DNA from: a virus
IMG/VR virus record: IMGVR_UViG_3300030117_004768
Location: 1-23,896 of that record
DNA length: 23,896 nt
Direction: 5' to 3' (one strand)
This document shows positions 13,502 to 21,400 of this stretch, piece after piece (the first letter of the stretch is position 1; each line of letters opens with the position of its first letter). The position numbers and the translations under genes were made by a program. The notes beneath the pieces are model-generated. The model ran no database searches, had not been told where the DNA came from, and was given only the letters and a program-made list of their open reading frames with translations.

Positions 13502-14230
13502 CTAACTAAATATCTCGTCAACTTCTTTCTTTTTTGACCCGATATCTTTTCCGAACTCGTTATCTTTTTCCATCTCAGGACTGCTAACGAACTCTCTTGA
13601 TGATTCCCATAACTGCGCAGCCGTGCTAACATCAGCTTCTGACGCAGATGCTTTTGGCTGAGCTTTAGCTTGAATCACGTGGTATTTATTACCACTCTTC
13701 TCTTCAAGAGCAGAAGATATTTTAAAATAACTTCTCCATGAAGGTCTGATATACATAAGGTTAGCATTCAGATTCTTAGCGAACTTAGCTGAAGCACCTT
13801 TAAATGTTATCATAGCAGGCATTATAGAGTCTTTAATTAAGACTAGATAATGGTAGCTTTTAACTGCGTGAGAGCCATCTTCTTTCCATGCGAACTCTTT
13901 AGGATTAATCAAAGAGCCGTCTTCCCAATGTTTACCATCTCTGCTAAACTTCTTGACTTCTCTTCTGCCCGATTCACCTGCTTCGCCGAATACACGCGCA
14001 GTTGTGTAGTACGAAATAATAACGCATTCAAAGCTGTTACCGTATATTTCACCAGTTACGGGATTTACAAAATCCCCAGCCTTTACGTTTTCGCCCTCAA
14101 ATTCAGACATATCTGATATCTTTTGCCATAGTACAATACTAGGTATTCTAACATCTGATTTGTCTATATCCATTGCATAACCCTCTGGTATTGCTATGCT
14201 ACTATTTTGCTTTGTTATTTTATCACTCAT
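13502..14230 (-). CDS. Candidate single-stranded DNA-binding protein
   Basis: This 242-residue protein lies next to the primase. The N-terminal half has the pattern IPSIVLWQKISDMSEFEG, then KAGDFVNPVTGEIYG and a strand-rich core (FECVIISYYTTARVF, YHYLVLIKDSIMPAMITFKG) compatible with an OB-type beta barrel. The C-terminal quarter is low in complexity and ends with an acidic, Ser/Glu-rich tail finishing VDEIFS, reminiscent of the acidic protein-interaction tips of phage and bacterial SSBs. Similar proteins occur beside phage primases and are often left unannotated. SD AAGGAT precedes the ATG. The function is inferred from composition, tail and context rather than a decisive motif. Confidence 0.55.
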   Translation of the reverse strand: MSDKITKQNSSIAIPEGYAMDIDKSDVRIPSIVLWQKISDMSEFEGENVKAGDFVNPVTGEIYGNSFECVIISYYTTARVFGEAGESGRREVKKFSRDGKHWEDGSLINPKEFAWKEDGSHAVKSYHYLVLIKDSIMPAMITFKGASAKFAKNLNANLMYIRPSWRSYFKISSALEEKSGNKYHVIQAKAQPKASASEADVSTAAQLWESSREFVSSPEMEKDNEFGKDIGSKKKEVDEIFS

Positions 14231-14233
14231 TGT

Positions 14234-14656
14234 TTATCCTTTTTTTCTTATTGTTAACTTTTCAAAACTATCAAATTCAGCACTCTTTGGCATAGGCAGT
14301 TGTCCTTCCATAACCATTCTGTGAATCTCTTGTACTCCACCTAAATTAAGTTGGCGCCTTAGCACGAACTCAACATCGTTTCTAGTACAGAACTTTTGGA
14401 ATGCTTGATAGTCACTTACTTTCATTGTGACAACTCTTTCTTTCCAACACGTACCCGCTCCGTCTACGCTAACTATTTCCGACTTTTCTTCGTCTTCCGC
14501 GATAGAGAGGTCTTTCGTGATTTCTTCGTTGACCCTTTTGAGCTCGTCTTTGAACGGCTTCGAGAGGGCTTCTTTTTGGTCGATTTCGTCTTTGATTTCG
14601 CGCCAGTAGATGATTTTTTCTTTGAGCGTGAGCTCTTCTGTGTCTTTGAACTGCAT
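14234..14656 (-). CDS. Unknown replication-module protein (140 aa)
   Basis: The N-terminal half is a charged helical region (residues 1-60). The C-terminal half has a conserved-looking block with GAGTCWKERVVTMKVSDYQAF, FVLRRQLNLGGVQEI, and the ending FEKLTIRKK, a pattern I associate with uncharacterised phage proteins of replication modules. I choose the ATG at 14656 because of its SD (AAGGAG, 8 bases away); a frame extension to 14698 has none. Its 5' end overlaps the H1-like frame by 184 bases. Codons in the overlap are visibly GC-richer than in the rest of the gene. Function unknown; Gam-like or recombination roles cannot be shown. Confidence 0.72.
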   Translation of the reverse strand: MQFKDTEELTLKEKIIYWREIKDEIDQKEALSKPFKDELKRVNEEITKDLSIAEDEEKSEIVSVDGAGTCWKERVVTMKVSDYQAFQKFCTRNDVEFVLRRQLNLGGVQEIHRMVMEGQLPMPKSAEFDSFEKLTIRKKG

Positions 14657-14745
14657 TTTTTCGTCTCCTTCTTCGTTTCTTTTTTTTCTGTCCCCCATAT
14701 TAAATCCATGAGGTCTTGTAATATGTCTTGTACGCTTTTACTCAT
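14473..14745 (-). CDS. Possible overlapping gene encoding an H1-like Lys/Ser-rich protein (90 aa)
   Basis: This frame starts at an ATG with an excellent SD (AAAGGAG, spacing 9) and overlaps the upstream zinc-ribbon gene by 8 bases. Residues 1-19 are helical and amphipathic (MSKSVQDILQDLMDLIWG); residues 20-90 are almost only Lys, Ser, Thr and Arg, like histone H1-type or bacterial Hc1-like tails. From 14656 on it shares DNA with the 140-residue gene in another frame. The strong start and 30 unique codons support real translation. The tail could, however, be a by-product of Asp/Glu/Lys-rich codons read out of frame. If real it would bind nucleic acid non-specifically. Confidence 0.5.
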   Translation of the reverse strand: MSKSVQDILQDLMDLIWGTEKKETKKETKKCSSKTQKSSRSKKKSSTGAKSKTKSTKKKPSRSRSKTSSKGSTKKSRKTSLSRKTKKSRK

Positions 14746-14893
14746 TGTTGTCTTCTCCTTTGTAAAACTCTACATAGGCATTACAATTAGGGCAAGTGAA
14801 GTTAGAAACTATACCTTCTCCTTCTAATCCATAGTCTTCATAAGTATGGTCTCCACCCCATATTAGCACCGTCTTACAATGCCAACAATTCAT
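14738..14893 (-). CDS. Small zinc-ribbon protein (51 aa)
   Basis: A 51-codon frame encodes a protein with two CxxC knuckles: C3/C6 (CWHC) and C34/C37 (CPNC), separated by 27 residues. This is a classical zinc ribbon, a fold used for nucleic-acid or protein contacts. It begins with ATG overlapping the preceding stop (ATGA) and has AAAGG about 10 bases upstream; its stop overlaps the next start (ATGAGTAA). It sits between the SNF2 helicase and the H1-like frame. Small phage zinc-ribbon proteins are common and mostly of unknown function. Confidence 0.75.
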   Translation of the reverse strand: MNCWHCKTVLIWGGDHTYEDYGLEGEGIVSNFTCPNCNAYVEFYKGEDNNE

Positions 14894-14958
14894 GGTAAAT
14901 AGAACCTTTGCTGGTTAACGAATGTTGGGTTTTTATTGCCGTCAAAACTATCTACCAT
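14890..14958 (-). CDS. Possible 22-codon ORF between helicase and zinc-ribbon genes
   Basis: A short frame begins at ATG directly after the helicase stop (TAAATG), with AAAGGTG as a possible SD, and ends on the zinc-ribbon ATG (ATGA). The product would be 22 residues without a recognisable motif. The coupling pattern on both sides supports translation, but the peptide may serve only to carry ribosomes to the next gene. Confidence 0.35.
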   Translation of the reverse strand: MVDSFDGNKNPTFVNQQRFYLP

Positions 14959-16611
14959 TTACTTATCACCTTTGATATCTTCTATCATTGAATAGACCAT
15001 ATCATTTAGTCCTTGTTTTTTCATAACGGCTTTATAAACTCTAAAGTCCACGCTTTTATCAGCACACAAAAATGTGTAATTGCACGTTTTAGATTGCCCA
15101 ATCCTATGAATCCTTTCTTGGGATTGATATAAATCATCAAGAGAATAAGACAAAGAGTAGTATATAACGTTAGAACAGTTAGTGAAAGTAAGACCATACT
15201 TAGCACTCTGAACGTTAGCAAACAAAATACGCGCATCACCGCTTTTAAATCTTTCAATAGCTTCTTGTTGCGAGGTAACTGATTGTCCTCCGTGTATAAA
15301 TGCTCCATCTTTATATAACTCCTTGAATATTGCTATCTCTCCTTTATAAGTGCAGTAAACAATAACCTGCTCTTCTGCTAACTCACCCATTAGCATGGAT
15401 TCTAGCTCTTTGTTTTTAGCGTTATGAAATTCTGTAAAAGTTTTATCACCGTCGTCCTCATGATAAACAAAACCGCTTGTTATCTGTGACAGCTTCTGTA
15501 ACTTAGCACCCGCATTTACAGCAGTGATAGTTTTATCGTCTATCTCTGTTATAAATTGCTTTGCCATTTCATCATAAAATTTTTTCTGTTCCCTTGTCAT
15601 AGGAATCTTTCGTATATTATATATTTTCTCCGGCAAATCTAAACAATCATCTTTCTTATGTCTTATAACTAATCTTTCTATCTTAGAAGTTATTGCTTCA
15701 AAGCCTTTCTTTTTAGGCACCCATTCTTTATTCATATAAGAAAACGGATTTGGGGTAAAATATTTATGTCTAAATTGATAAAACGAACCTCCTAGTAAAC
15801 TAGGCTCTACTATATTAAAAGGTGAATATATCTCCATTAAGTTGTTTGGAGTTATAAGACCCGATATAATTATTCTATTTGGTATAATTCTAGATAACTC
15901 AGTAACTCTTTTTGTCCATTTAGCACTAGGATTTTTTAATCTCACAGCTTCATCGCATACCATCATGTCATAGCCTTCGTCCTCAAAGGTAAACTTTGTA
16001 TGTAAGGATTCATAATTAGTAACATATATGTTAGCATCAGAGTTAAAAGCCTCTAATTTCTTCTCGGCAGTGCCCACCGCAGCAACTATTTTTAAGTGAG
16101 GATAAGTCTTATTACAATCGGCTATCCAACTGCTCTGTATAATACTTTTCGGACAAATAACCAAGACTTTTATTTTATTATTCTCTTCCCAGTGCTCATT
16201 GATAACAGAAAGAGTAGCTATAGTCTTGCCCGTCCCGCAGTCGGAAAGGTCTGCATAACTGCCTCTAGTTTTCCCAAATAATCGAGTCTGATTTTGATGT
16301 CCATATAATATATGATTATCATCTTTAGGTAGGTCTGTAAACCCTGCGCGTTTGTACGCGCCCGCGCTATTTTCTATAAACATAAGCTCATCATATACCT
16401 TGCTTAAAGCAGGAGAGAATGTAATATTTAAATCTAAGAGAGCTTTACATATAGGTAGTGTTGGCTCTATAAAATACCAATACTTCTCTTTTTTATTCCA
16501 TAAAGCACCTACAAGCTTAACTCTATCCTTGTACTCAAAAGGTACGTCTAAAGCTATTTCTCTTGTTTGAGGGTCGTATTTTGCAGTAATTATATTAGAT
16601 TGTGTCGTCAT
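14959..16611 (-). CDS. SNF2-type (SF2) DNA helicase/translocase
   Basis: This is a 550-residue ATP-dependent DNA translocase. The N-terminal domain (about 8-60, with ALWNKKEKYWYF) resembles the HARP-like module of SMARCAL1-type proteins that grips branched DNA. The SF2 core follows with motif I at 124-130 (DCGTGKT), motif Ia region (VLVICPKSIIQSSW), motif II DEAV at 220-223 instead of the usual DEAH, and motif III as IIISGLITPNN instead of LTGTP. The C-terminal lobe has YCTYKGEIAIF, GLTFTNCSNVIYY and motif VI SQERIHRIGQ. Phage SNF2 proteins probably act in replication or recombination. It overlaps the histone-fold-like gene by 17 bases; the SD is weak, consistent with coupled translation. Confidence 0.92.
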   Translation of the reverse strand: MTTQSNIITAKYDPQTREIALDVPFEYKDRVKLVGALWNKKEKYWYFIEPTLPICKALLDLNITFSPALSKVYDELMFIENSAGAYKRAGFTDLPKDDNHILYGHQNQTRLFGKTRGSYADLSDCGTGKTIATLSVINEHWEENNKIKVLVICPKSIIQSSWIADCNKTYPHLKIVAAVGTAEKKLEAFNSDANIYVTNYESLHTKFTFEDEGYDMMVCDEAVRLKNPSAKWTKRVTELSRIIPNRIIISGLITPNNLMEIYSPFNIVEPSLLGGSFYQFRHKYFTPNPFSYMNKEWVPKKKGFEAITSKIERLVIRHKKDDCLDLPEKIYNIRKIPMTREQKKFYDEMAKQFITEIDDKTITAVNAGAKLQKLSQITSGFVYHEDDGDKTFTEFHNAKNKELESMLMGELAEEQVIVYCTYKGEIAIFKELYKDGAFIHGGQSVTSQQEAIERFKSGDARILFANVQSAKYGLTFTNCSNVIYYSLSYSLDDLYQSQERIHRIGQSKTCNYTFLCADKSVDFRVYKAVMKKQGLNDMVYSMIEDIKGDK

Positions 16612-16855
16612 ATTCTAGATTCATTCCCTTTAAACTTTTTACATACTGTTTTTCTATAAGGGCATAAATCTGTTCAGACTTTAGTCGCTTAATCTTATGT
16701 TTCTTGACATCATTACATAAGTCTTTTAGAATATTCTCTAAATGCATTTGAAGCGCATAGATAGCACCTGCGGAAATTTGTATACCTTCCTCATTAGCAT
16801 ATCTTTTAATTTGCTTGATTTTTAAAAGTCTTGGTTGTCTATCACCTCTGCCCAT
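16595..16855 (-). CDS. Histone-fold-like small protein (86 aa)
   Basis: The sequence has the layout of an archaeal-type histone. After a basic N-terminus (MGRGDRQPRL) comes a short helix (LKIKQIKRYANEEG), loop 1 (IQIS), a long central helix (about 29-54, AGAIYALQMHLENILKDLCN) and a basic loop 2 (KIKRLK). A last helix follows (SEQIYALIEKQYVKSL). Spacing of hydrophobic positions and the S/A after loop 1 fit the fold, and histone-fold proteins are known from some bacteria and viruses. It would bind and compact or bridge DNA as a dimer. Its gene is coupled to the SNF2-type helicase. No SD precedes the ATG, which lies just 17 bases from the promoter-like element at 16872-16884. Homology has not been tested. 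Confidence 0.55.
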   Translation of the reverse strand: MGRGDRQPRLLKIKQIKRYANEEGIQISAGAIYALQMHLENILKDLCNDVKKHKIKRLKSEQIYALIEKQYVKSLKGMNLEYDDTI

Positions 16856-16871
16856 GAAGCAAAGTTACAAC

Positions 16872-16884
16872 GAATATCATATTC
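16872..16884 (-). promoter_or_regulatory. Candidate promoter/operator element, copy 3
   Basis: The minus strand reads GAATATGATATTC, a perfect 6+1+6 palindrome except for the central base, preceded by CTTGCATT and a T-rich run. It shares CTTGCA and GAATATGATATT with the plus-strand element at 4130-4142. It lies between the lysozyme-like gene and the histone-fold-like gene and could start the replication-module transcript with a very short leader. Confidence 0.45.
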
Positions 16885-16899
16885 AATGCAAGAAAAAAA

Positions 16900-17397
16900 T
16901 TATTTTTCTTTTTTCTCTTCGGGTTTGTACCCGTTCATACTGCAAAAATGCTCAACCGTTCCGCGTCCTTTTTCGCTGTTGTATATACGCTTCCAATACT
17001 TAGCTTGTGCTAATATATCTCCCATAGGAGGTAGCGGAGCAGGGTCTCTCCAAAACTTGATTCTACATAAACATATAGCAAACGCCATGTTGGTTCGTAG
17101 TTGAAAATCTAGTTCTAATTTATCAGCTCTTTGCTCCCATCTAAAACCTACAGTTTTCAATTTTTCAATCAATAGCGGTCTAAATTGGACAAAATGGTCT
17201 AAAATATCCTTAGCAGTGTCTGGTTCTACTTGCCAAAAAGAAAGAGCAGGATTGCCGTTAGCAGGGCTTGTAATATGCCTGTAGGCAGATTCAGCCATAC
17301 CAACGTGATATATTAAATCAACAGCTTCATTGCTGTGCATCCCTATCTTTAATAAAGTATCGGATATTATTTTTTTTATTCCGGTAACTTTTTCCAT
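16900..17397 (-). CDS. Lysozyme/transglycosylase-like phage protein
   Basis: This 165-residue protein has a probable catalytic glutamate in HVGMAESAYRH (E36), followed by NPALSFWQVEPDTAKDI and a C-terminal segment AQAKYWKRIYNSEKGRGTVEHF. This arrangement recurs in phage proteins thought to cleave peptidoglycan with a lysozyme-like fold, where E-S-x-Y-R and the F/Y-Q-x-E-P-x-T motif form the active-site region. There is no signal peptide. The holin-like gene two genes upstream supports a lysis role, although a virion-bound muralytic role is possible. ATG overlaps the previous stop (TAATG). Confidence 0.6.
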   Translation of the reverse strand: MEKVTGIKKIISDTLLKIGMHSNEAVDLIYHVGMAESAYRHITSPANGNPALSFWQVEPDTAKDILDHFVQFRPLLIEKLKTVGFRWEQRADKLELDFQLRTNMAFAICLCRIKFWRDPAPLPPMGDILAQAKYWKRIYNSEKGRGTVEHFCSMNGYKPEEKKEK

Positions 17398-17588
17398 TAG
17401 TCTTTCATAATAGCTTCTTTAAGAACATCTTCTACAGCATCCCAAATTGCTGTAAATACTTTCTCTTCTGTAGCTTCTGATAGCATTGGAATGTTGATAT
17501 CATCATTGATTTTTTTAATCAACTCAGCTTTTCTTTCTTCGTTAAATAACCATCCTATAACTATCTTTTTAAAGCTTTCATCTGCCAT
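17397..17588 (-). CDS. Small helical protein in lysis region (63 aa)
   Basis: This 63-residue protein is predicted to be all helical, with an amphipathic N-terminus (FKKIVIGWLFNEERKAELIKKI) and an acidic C-terminal helix (FTAIWDAVEDVLKEAIMKD). SD AAAGGAG lies 6 bases before the ATG. It sits between the holin-like and lysozyme-like genes, with an overlap to the latter, so an accessory lysis function is possible. No family recognised and no clear membrane helix. Confidence 0.7.
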   Translation of the reverse strand: MADESFKKIVIGWLFNEERKAELIKKINDDINIPMLSEATEEKVFTAIWDAVEDVLKEAIMKD

Positions 17589-17590
17589 AT

Positions 17591-17896
17591 CTATCTCCTT
17601 TTTTTCTTTTTACCTAAAATATGATTTATCTTATCTTGTAAACCATTACCGCTTAATTTAGCAATAATATGCACTAATGCCTCATATTGTTTTTGCAAAC
17701 CTCTATTTTCTATTTGAATTTTTTTCTGCTGGTCTATCAATTTAATTATAATAGCCTCTAATCTATTGAACTTGCTATGTAAATCTTTGGTTAGGTCGTC
17801 CTGTATATATTTGTTTTGTTTCCATATAAAATAACCAAATGCCGATGCCACTACGACAGGTATCCCAAATTGTTCTAAGGCTTGTATTATATCCAA
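17591..17896 (-). CDS. Holin-like single-pass membrane protein
   Basis: This 101-residue protein has one N-terminal membrane helix (about residues 10-26, FGIPVVVASAFGYFIWK), a long coiled-coil-like region (30-80) and a strongly basic tail (GKKKKRR). This is the layout of small class III-like or haemolysin-XhlA-type holins encoded next to phage lysozymes. It uses a TTG start preceded by AGGTG. Its position two genes from the lysozyme-like protein supports a role in timing lysis. Other single-pass phage membrane proteins have the same layout, so the call is by context. Confidence 0.5.
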   Translation of the reverse strand: MDIIQALEQFGIPVVVASAFGYFIWKQNKYIQDDLTKDLHSKFNRLEAIIIKLIDQQKKIQIENRGLQKQYEALVHIIAKLSGNGLQDKINHILGKKKKRR

Positions 17897-17904
17897 GTTA
17901 GCAC

Positions 17905-18480
17905 CTAGGTTGGGTTAGCATCTGTGGTATATGTCAGTTCTTTTTGTCTTAAATAAACTTCGTCTAAAAACATAATATCGCCTACATTATTAGCAACTAT
18001 ACCTATTGTACAAAACGCTCCTGCGCCGGGAGAAACCCATGAAAGAGAAAACCCTTGAACCCATTTTCCCTCTATCATATTAGAAGAGTCTATACCTATG
18101 ACGCCTGAATAAGCGAGGTCAGTATTATATGCAGTACTTCCTATAGCAACAACATATCCTGTAGGTTCAGCAGTCGACGGTACGGTAGGTATTAACACTT
18201 TAAAGCTTAATTCGTATTCCCTACCAGTCGCTAAACTTACATTGGTAAAACACGTTTTACATAATCCTGTCCCTGTCCCTGTTAGCTTAATAGAGTTAGC
18301 ACCAGTAGAACTATATTCTGTTGACTGAGTTATTAAGCAGTTTAAGTTATCGGCTGGATTACTAGTATTGTCCCTCCATTGGTTTGCACCCTCACCTATA
18401 GATACGGTAGAGCCTGTAGAGAAAGCGTTAGACTGTTTATTGTCTCCATAAAACTTAGGGTCAACTCTATATGTTGTCAT
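17905..18480 (-). CDS. Beta-sandwich virion-type protein, possible receptor or glycan binding
   Basis: This 191-residue protein is rich in Ser, Thr, Gly and Asn. After a variable N-terminal segment, residues 55-182 follow the pattern of carbohydrate-binding jelly-roll modules: ANSIKLTGTG, REYELSFKVLIP, YVVAIGS, then KWVQGFSLSWVSPGAG, FCTIGIVANN and the ending DIMFLDEVYLRQKE. Such modules occur in phage fibre, tail-tip or head-decoration proteins. The start overlaps the stop of the giant protein gene (TAATG), so it is translated with it. No catalytic motif; binding target unknown. Confidence 0.6.
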   Translation of the reverse strand: MTTYRVDPKFYGDNKQSNAFSTGSTVSIGEGANQWRDNTSNPADNLNCLITQSTEYSSTGANSIKLTGTGTGLCKTCFTNVSLATGREYELSFKVLIPTVPSTAEPTGYVVAIGSTAYNTDLAYSGVIGIDSSNMIEGKWVQGFSLSWVSPGAGAFCTIGIVANNVGDIMFLDEVYLRQKELTYTTDANPT

Positions 18481-21400
18481 TATTGTTTCTCCTGCTCTTC
18501 TCTTAATAACATTTCATAATTTTGCTTAGCATCAAAAAGCTTGCCTTCGTATGCCTCTGGGTCTAATTCTTTTAGCTGTTGGAATACTCTGTATTGTAAA
18601 AAGGCTCGATTTATCTCTGCGCTTGAGACCTGTGTCATTACTTGACCCGTAGATTGCTTATAAAAAGTCTCAAAATCTTTTCCACCCAAATCGTCGCTTG
18701 AAGCAATATAACTGTAATCTCTTTGAGGATTCAAAAGAAACTCAGTTTCTAAATCGTATTTTTCTATAAATTTTGATGCTTGGGTTTCACCTAAGCCTTT
18801 TACAATCTTATCAATCATTTTCAATTTACCTTTTTGCAAGACTCTAGTCTTGTTTTCGTCAGAATCAACTCCACCCGTCCATCTATCTGCTAACTTCAGG
18901 TTTCCATTTTTATCTAAATTTAGTTTTAGCTCTTCTCTTCCTTCGCTATTTCTTATAATTCTACCATCTTCATCTCTAGCGTAATCAAATATCATGTTGT
19001 CAAGTAGAAAAATAAAATTATTTTGCCCAGCAGCAGCGTTTATTAAATATTTATCTATCCTGCTAAGAGGTAGTTGAGCTATTGTTTTTCTATTCTCTTC
19101 AAATAAATTCATCTCGTTAAGTCTTAGCAGTTCATCTGTCACAAGATTTCTAGCTTGCTGATAGAACTTAGGATTCTCCATTACTTTTGCAAATTTATCA
19201 GGCACATTGCCCCAAAAATTCTTAATTTCAGCCTGATTCATTGTGTTGATACCGTAAAGGGAGCCATAACCTTGCTTCCTAACAACAGGCTCACCAAATA
19301 TATCTAGTCTAGGTAAGTTCATTGTATAGTCATTAAAGAAGTCTTTACCCATAATTAAATCTGAAATATTTGATAGACGTGCTCTAGCTTCTTCTTCCGA
19401 TATACCGTCTTTTTGCATTACCTCAGCAATCATAGACTCTCTTTTTTCGTTAGCAGCAGCCTTTAAACCATCTAGAGTAGACTTAGCTGTCTCGCCTCCA
19501 AACAACTCTCCATAACCAGTTATAAATTGTTTTTCAAAATTTCTCCAAAGAATATTTGTGTCAGTAAATACACTGTATTTACTCGGGTTAACTATATTAA
19601 CCTGTCTATACCCTTCTGTTTTTTCATTATAATCATTACTTTCGTAATAATAAGGGTCTATAATAGTACCATATGTAGAAATCATATTTGGCATAAAAAT
19701 ACCTCTACCTAACTCCATTAGAAAATCTACACCGGTAGTTCTGCCTGAAAAAAGGTCTCCAAATTCATCTAATCCGCTTAAAAATGGGTTTTCTAAGAAA
19801 GCTAAGCCCAAAGCTACCATAGCGTTTTCACCTCTTTTATAAGCGCTCTCGTCGCCGCTTCCGTCCATTATACCGCCTATCATAGACAAAACTTCGTTGT
19901 GAGGAGAAAACCCTCTTGTGCTTATAGTTTCCACTGTACCCGCATCGTCGTATCTAACCAAATCTCCGGGCTTTATTCCTTTAATTTCGTAAACCTGTTT
20001 TTCGCTATCGCTCAACATCTTGTAAGGTTTAGCAATAAACCAACCTCTATAACCTTCTTCGTTAGCCTCCTCTAATGGGGCAGGAGTTCCGTCTGACAGA
20101 TAACCCCCATACATATTATTTGCCATAGAATACAGAGTGTATCCAAACAAACTACCTGTTGTCTGTTTAGCTGAAACGTCTGCAAATATACCCCAATCTC
20201 CATACTTTACACCTCTACCTATACCACTTAACCCATCCTTGCTTAAAAAGCCTAATCCGGGCGTTCTTTGTGCGATAGTTTTACTTATATTTACAGGAGT
20301 GTTAAAAAACGGTACCCAAAATTGAAGAAAGCTACCAAAATTTCCACTACGAGTCTTGCCAAACGCTTGACCTAACTGTCCAAGCTTTGCTTGGAACGTA
20401 GAATATTCAGCGCTTGCTATAGCCTCATTAACTATTCTTGCAGGAGGGTCTTTCATTAAAGCGTCAAATTGATTTTTAAACTCTTTTGTCCCGGGCTTTA
20501 AATTTTGTTTTCTTAAATACCTATATATATACTGTGCAACAAAACCCTCTTCTGCTGGCTGTCTAAAAAATATATCCAATGCAGCTTGACTTCTTTGTGG
20601 AGTCCTTATTATTTTACCCCAAGCCCCGCCAATAACTCCTTCAGGTGCGAACCGTTCTTTTTTATAAAAAGCATCTGTCTTTAAATAGTTTATATCTTCA
20701 AACATCATAGCTCGAATATTGTTATAAACAGTACCATTTTCTCCTCTATACTTACCACCAAAATAAGAGTTAAATGTAGCTTTTGTATATGCTAACGATT
20801 CTCCGAAGAAACGAGACCTTTCAGGTGTGACCTTTAATGCATCAGGAAGGTCTTCCCACTTCTTACCTGTTAGCTTTGAGTATACCCATGCGCTCGGCTT
20901 TCTTCCAAGGGGAGTAAATGCATATCTATCAATATTTGTTAGCACCGCGTCATAGAACCCTGAGATAGGCTTATCTGTATAAAGGAGGGCTTGGTTTGTT
21001 GCGTTTCCAAAAGTACCTCTAACTAAAGACCCTATAGAAAACAGCTTAGCATTCCTAGAAACCTCTACTAATGCATTAATTTTATTATTAAACCAACTAG
21101 CGCTTTTCGGAGCATCCTTCCCTGCAAACCTTACTGCCATCTCATCTAACAAAATATTTCCCCGAGCTGTATAAAGCTGCCCTTCATTAAAAATCATTGC
21201 AGCATCGTCTGACATAGGTTTTTTCGATATATTTAACAATCTACCAGCATTTCCACTGTGCGAGGTTAAGGCATTGAAAAACTGCCTCATCTGTGCTAAG
21301 CCAGCTTCGTATTCGCTCATTTTCATCTTATTTAGATTATTAACATGATTTCTGGTCATAGCAACTAATATTCTTTCCGCAGCTACATATTCAACATCTG

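Noticed and set aside
14396-14827. 143-codon Phe-rich plus-strand ORF
   Set aside because: Antisense to Lys/Glu-rich codons of genes with good ribosome sites; Phe and Asp runs are typical of such shadows.
16885-16912. A/T-only hairpin after the lysozyme-like gene as a terminator
   Set aside because: The stem is nearly all A-T and too weak, and the T-run is part of the stem.
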